Below, in pieces: positions 6,278 to 7,372 of a DNA stretch of 7,372 bases. The stretch covers positions 1-7,372 of the forward strand of contig DSBN01000276.1 in the NCBI GenBank assembly GCA_011046055.1, written 5' to 3'. This DNA comes from Sediminispirochaeta sp. (GTDB lineage: Bacteria; Spirochaetota; Spirochaetia; DSM-16054; Sediminispirochaetaceae). Both the position numbers and the translations under genes were made by a program. Under the pieces are notes generated by a model. It did not search any database, was not told the origin of the DNA, and saw nothing but the letters and a program-made list of their open reading frames with translations. The first letter of the stretch is position 1. The number at the start of each line of letters is the position of its first letter.

Positions 6278-7372
6278 CTAATACGCTTTGGCAAAAATTG
6301 CACGATATTTTGCGGTTTTTCCGCATCGGATGCAGCTCTTTCCTTCCAGCCCTTCCTGGTCGAAAGGCAGCACGCGGATCGTCGCTTTGGTGTCCTCCTT
6401 GATCGCCGCCTCGCACTCCGGGTCACCGCACCAGTGGCTGTCCGCAAAACCGCCGTCCTCCTCGAAGAGCGTCTTGAAGTCCGAGTACCTGTTGAAGCGG
6501 TAGGTGTGTTCCCGCCGGTTGGCCAGGGCTTTTTCGTAGAGGTCTCGCTGAATCTCCTCCAGCAGCTCCTTGACACGGGAGGGTACTCGCTCGATCTCCA
6601 CCGCCTCTTTCTCCCCGGTGTCCCGGCGGACCAGCATGGCCTTGTGATTCTCCATGTCCCGGGGCCCGATCTCCACTCTCACCGGTACACCGCGCATCTC
6701 CCACTCGGCAAACTTCCAGCCCGGGGAGTTAGCGTCGTCGTCATCGTAGGCGACCTTGAACTCCCCCTTCAGCTCTTGGTAGAGCTTCGACGCATAGTCG
6801 GTCACCTCGGTTTTGTTCTTGTTTTTGAAAATCGGGACGACAACCACTTCGGTGGGGGCCAGCCGCGGGGGCACCACCAAGCCCTTGTCGTCGGAGTGGG
6901 TCATTATCAGGGCCCCGATCAGCCGGGTCGAAACACCCCAAGAGGTGGCCCAGACGTAATCGAGCTTGCCCTCCTTGGTCTGATAGGTGACGTCGAAGGC
7001 TTTGGCGAAATTTTGGCCCAGGAAGTGGCTGGTGCCAGCCTGCAGAGCCTTGCGGTCCTGCATCATCGCTTCGATGGCGTAGGTATCGATGGCCCCGGCG
7101 AACTTTTCACTCTCGCTCTTACGGCCGGTGAGCACGGGGATGGCCATGTACTCCTCGACGAAACGGCGATAGACATCCAGCATCCGCAGGGTCTCTTCCT
7201 CGGCCTCTTCACTGGTCTCGTGGGCGGTATGCCCCTCCTGCCACAAAAATTCGGTGGTCCGCAAAAATAGCCGGGTTCTCTTCTCCCAGCGCAGTACGTT
7301 GGCCCACTGGTTGATCAGCAGCGGCAGGTCACGGAAGGACTGGATCCACTTTTTGTACATACTCCATATGAT
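6278..7372 (-). CDS. proS: Prolyl-tRNA synthetase, short archaeal/eukaryotic-like (type 3) form (partial, N-terminus outside window)
   Basis: ProRS charges tRNA-Pro with proline. The reading frame is open to the window edge: upstream of the first internal Met the codons read I-I-W-S before '[26 protein letters not shown]', matching the interior of ProRS, so the gene starts beyond position 7372. Visible landmarks are class II motif 2 ('[24 protein letters not shown]'), motif 3 ('[28 protein letters not shown]'), an anticodon-binding domain ('VVVVPIFKN...' to '[26 protein letters not shown]'), and a C-terminal zinc-binding-like extension with C-x4-C ('WCGDPEC') and C-x2-C ('CIRC') ending in the typical '...FAKAY'. 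No bacterial-type INS editing insertion sits between motifs 2 and 3, which marks the short type 3 form. About 110-120 N-terminal residues with motif 1 are missing. It is the first visible gene of the leftward array, 18 nt ahead of citC. Confidence 0.96.
   Translation of the reverse strand: MIWSMYKKWIQSFRDLPLLINQWANVLRWEKRTRLFLRTTEFLWQEGHTAHETSEEAEEETLRMLDVYRRFVEEYMAIPVLTGRKSESEKFAGAIDTYAIEAMMQDRKALQAGTSHFLGQNFAKAFDVTYQTKEGKLDYVWATSWGVSTRLIGALIMTHSDDKGLVVPPRLAPTEVVVVPIFKNKNKTEVTDYASKLYQELKGEFKVAYDDDDANSPGWKFAEWEMRGVPVRVEIGPRDMENHKAMLVRRDTGEKEAVEIERVPSRVKELLEEIQRDLYEKALANRREHTYRFNRYSDFKTLFEEDGGFADSHWCGDPECEAAIKEDTKATIRVLPFDQEGLEGKSCIRCGKTAKYRAIFAKAY

Noticed and set aside
6274..6300. Promoter-like TTGCCA and TATAGA just upstream of citC on the sense strand.
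   Set aside because: The spacing is only 11 nt, well below the usual 16-18, and both boxes fall in the proS end and gap. Not supportable without start-site data.
6310..6324. Small hairpin TGCGG-AAAAA-CCGCA near the end of proS.
   Set aside because: It has a five-pair stem, lies within conserved coding sequence, and is not followed by a U tract in the sense strand.
5834..7270. 478-codon open frame on the plus strand opposite citC and proS.
   Set aside because: Antisense shadow of two recognised genes. Its stretch resembling CitC (KPVEEILYRLS) arises only because the DNA there is palindromic.

Overview
All supported genes lie on the minus strand, so the window reads right to left as one compact array: proS (partial) > citC > citD > citE > citF > citX > citG > azlC > azlD (partial). 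There is no gene-free stretch longer than 28 bases. The largest gaps are 18 nt (proS/citC), 28 nt (citC/citD) and 16 nt (citG/azlC); every other junction abuts or overlaps.

The core is a complete citrate lyase operon in the classical citCDEFXG order. CitD (acyl carrier), CitE (citryl-ACP lyase) and CitF (ACP transferase) form the enzyme that splits citrate into acetate and oxaloacetate. CitG makes the triphosphoribosyl-dephospho-CoA precursor, CitX attaches it to Ser14 of CitD, and CitC acetylates the thiol to switch the enzyme on. All six look intact, and the motifs I checked are present. The window shows no citrate transporter, oxaloacetate decarboxylase or citrate-sensing regulator; any of these could lie outside it.

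The flanks are less usual. Upstream, the array begins with the 3' part of a short-form (archaeal/eukaryotic-like, 'type 3') prolyl-tRNA synthetase gene, only 18 nt from citC, with no clear promoter or terminator between. Downstream, an AzlC/AzlD pair (a branched-chain amino acid exporter family) follows citG by 16 nt, where some cit operons carry a citrate transporter gene.

The content suggests a bacterium with a fermentative or anaerobic lifestyle, since citrate lyase belongs to citrate fermentation. The DNA is GC-rich by eye and the coding is dense. Type 3 ProRS occurs in several bacterial groups (for example spirochaetes, Bacteroidetes, some Firmicutes, Deinococcus-Thermus), so I cannot name a phylum.

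I see no wholly new system. The points most worth checking are a long terminator-like hairpin inside the start of citC, an A8 run at the citX/citG overlap that could produce a CitX-CitG fusion by slippage, the proS linkage, and the azlCD linkage.
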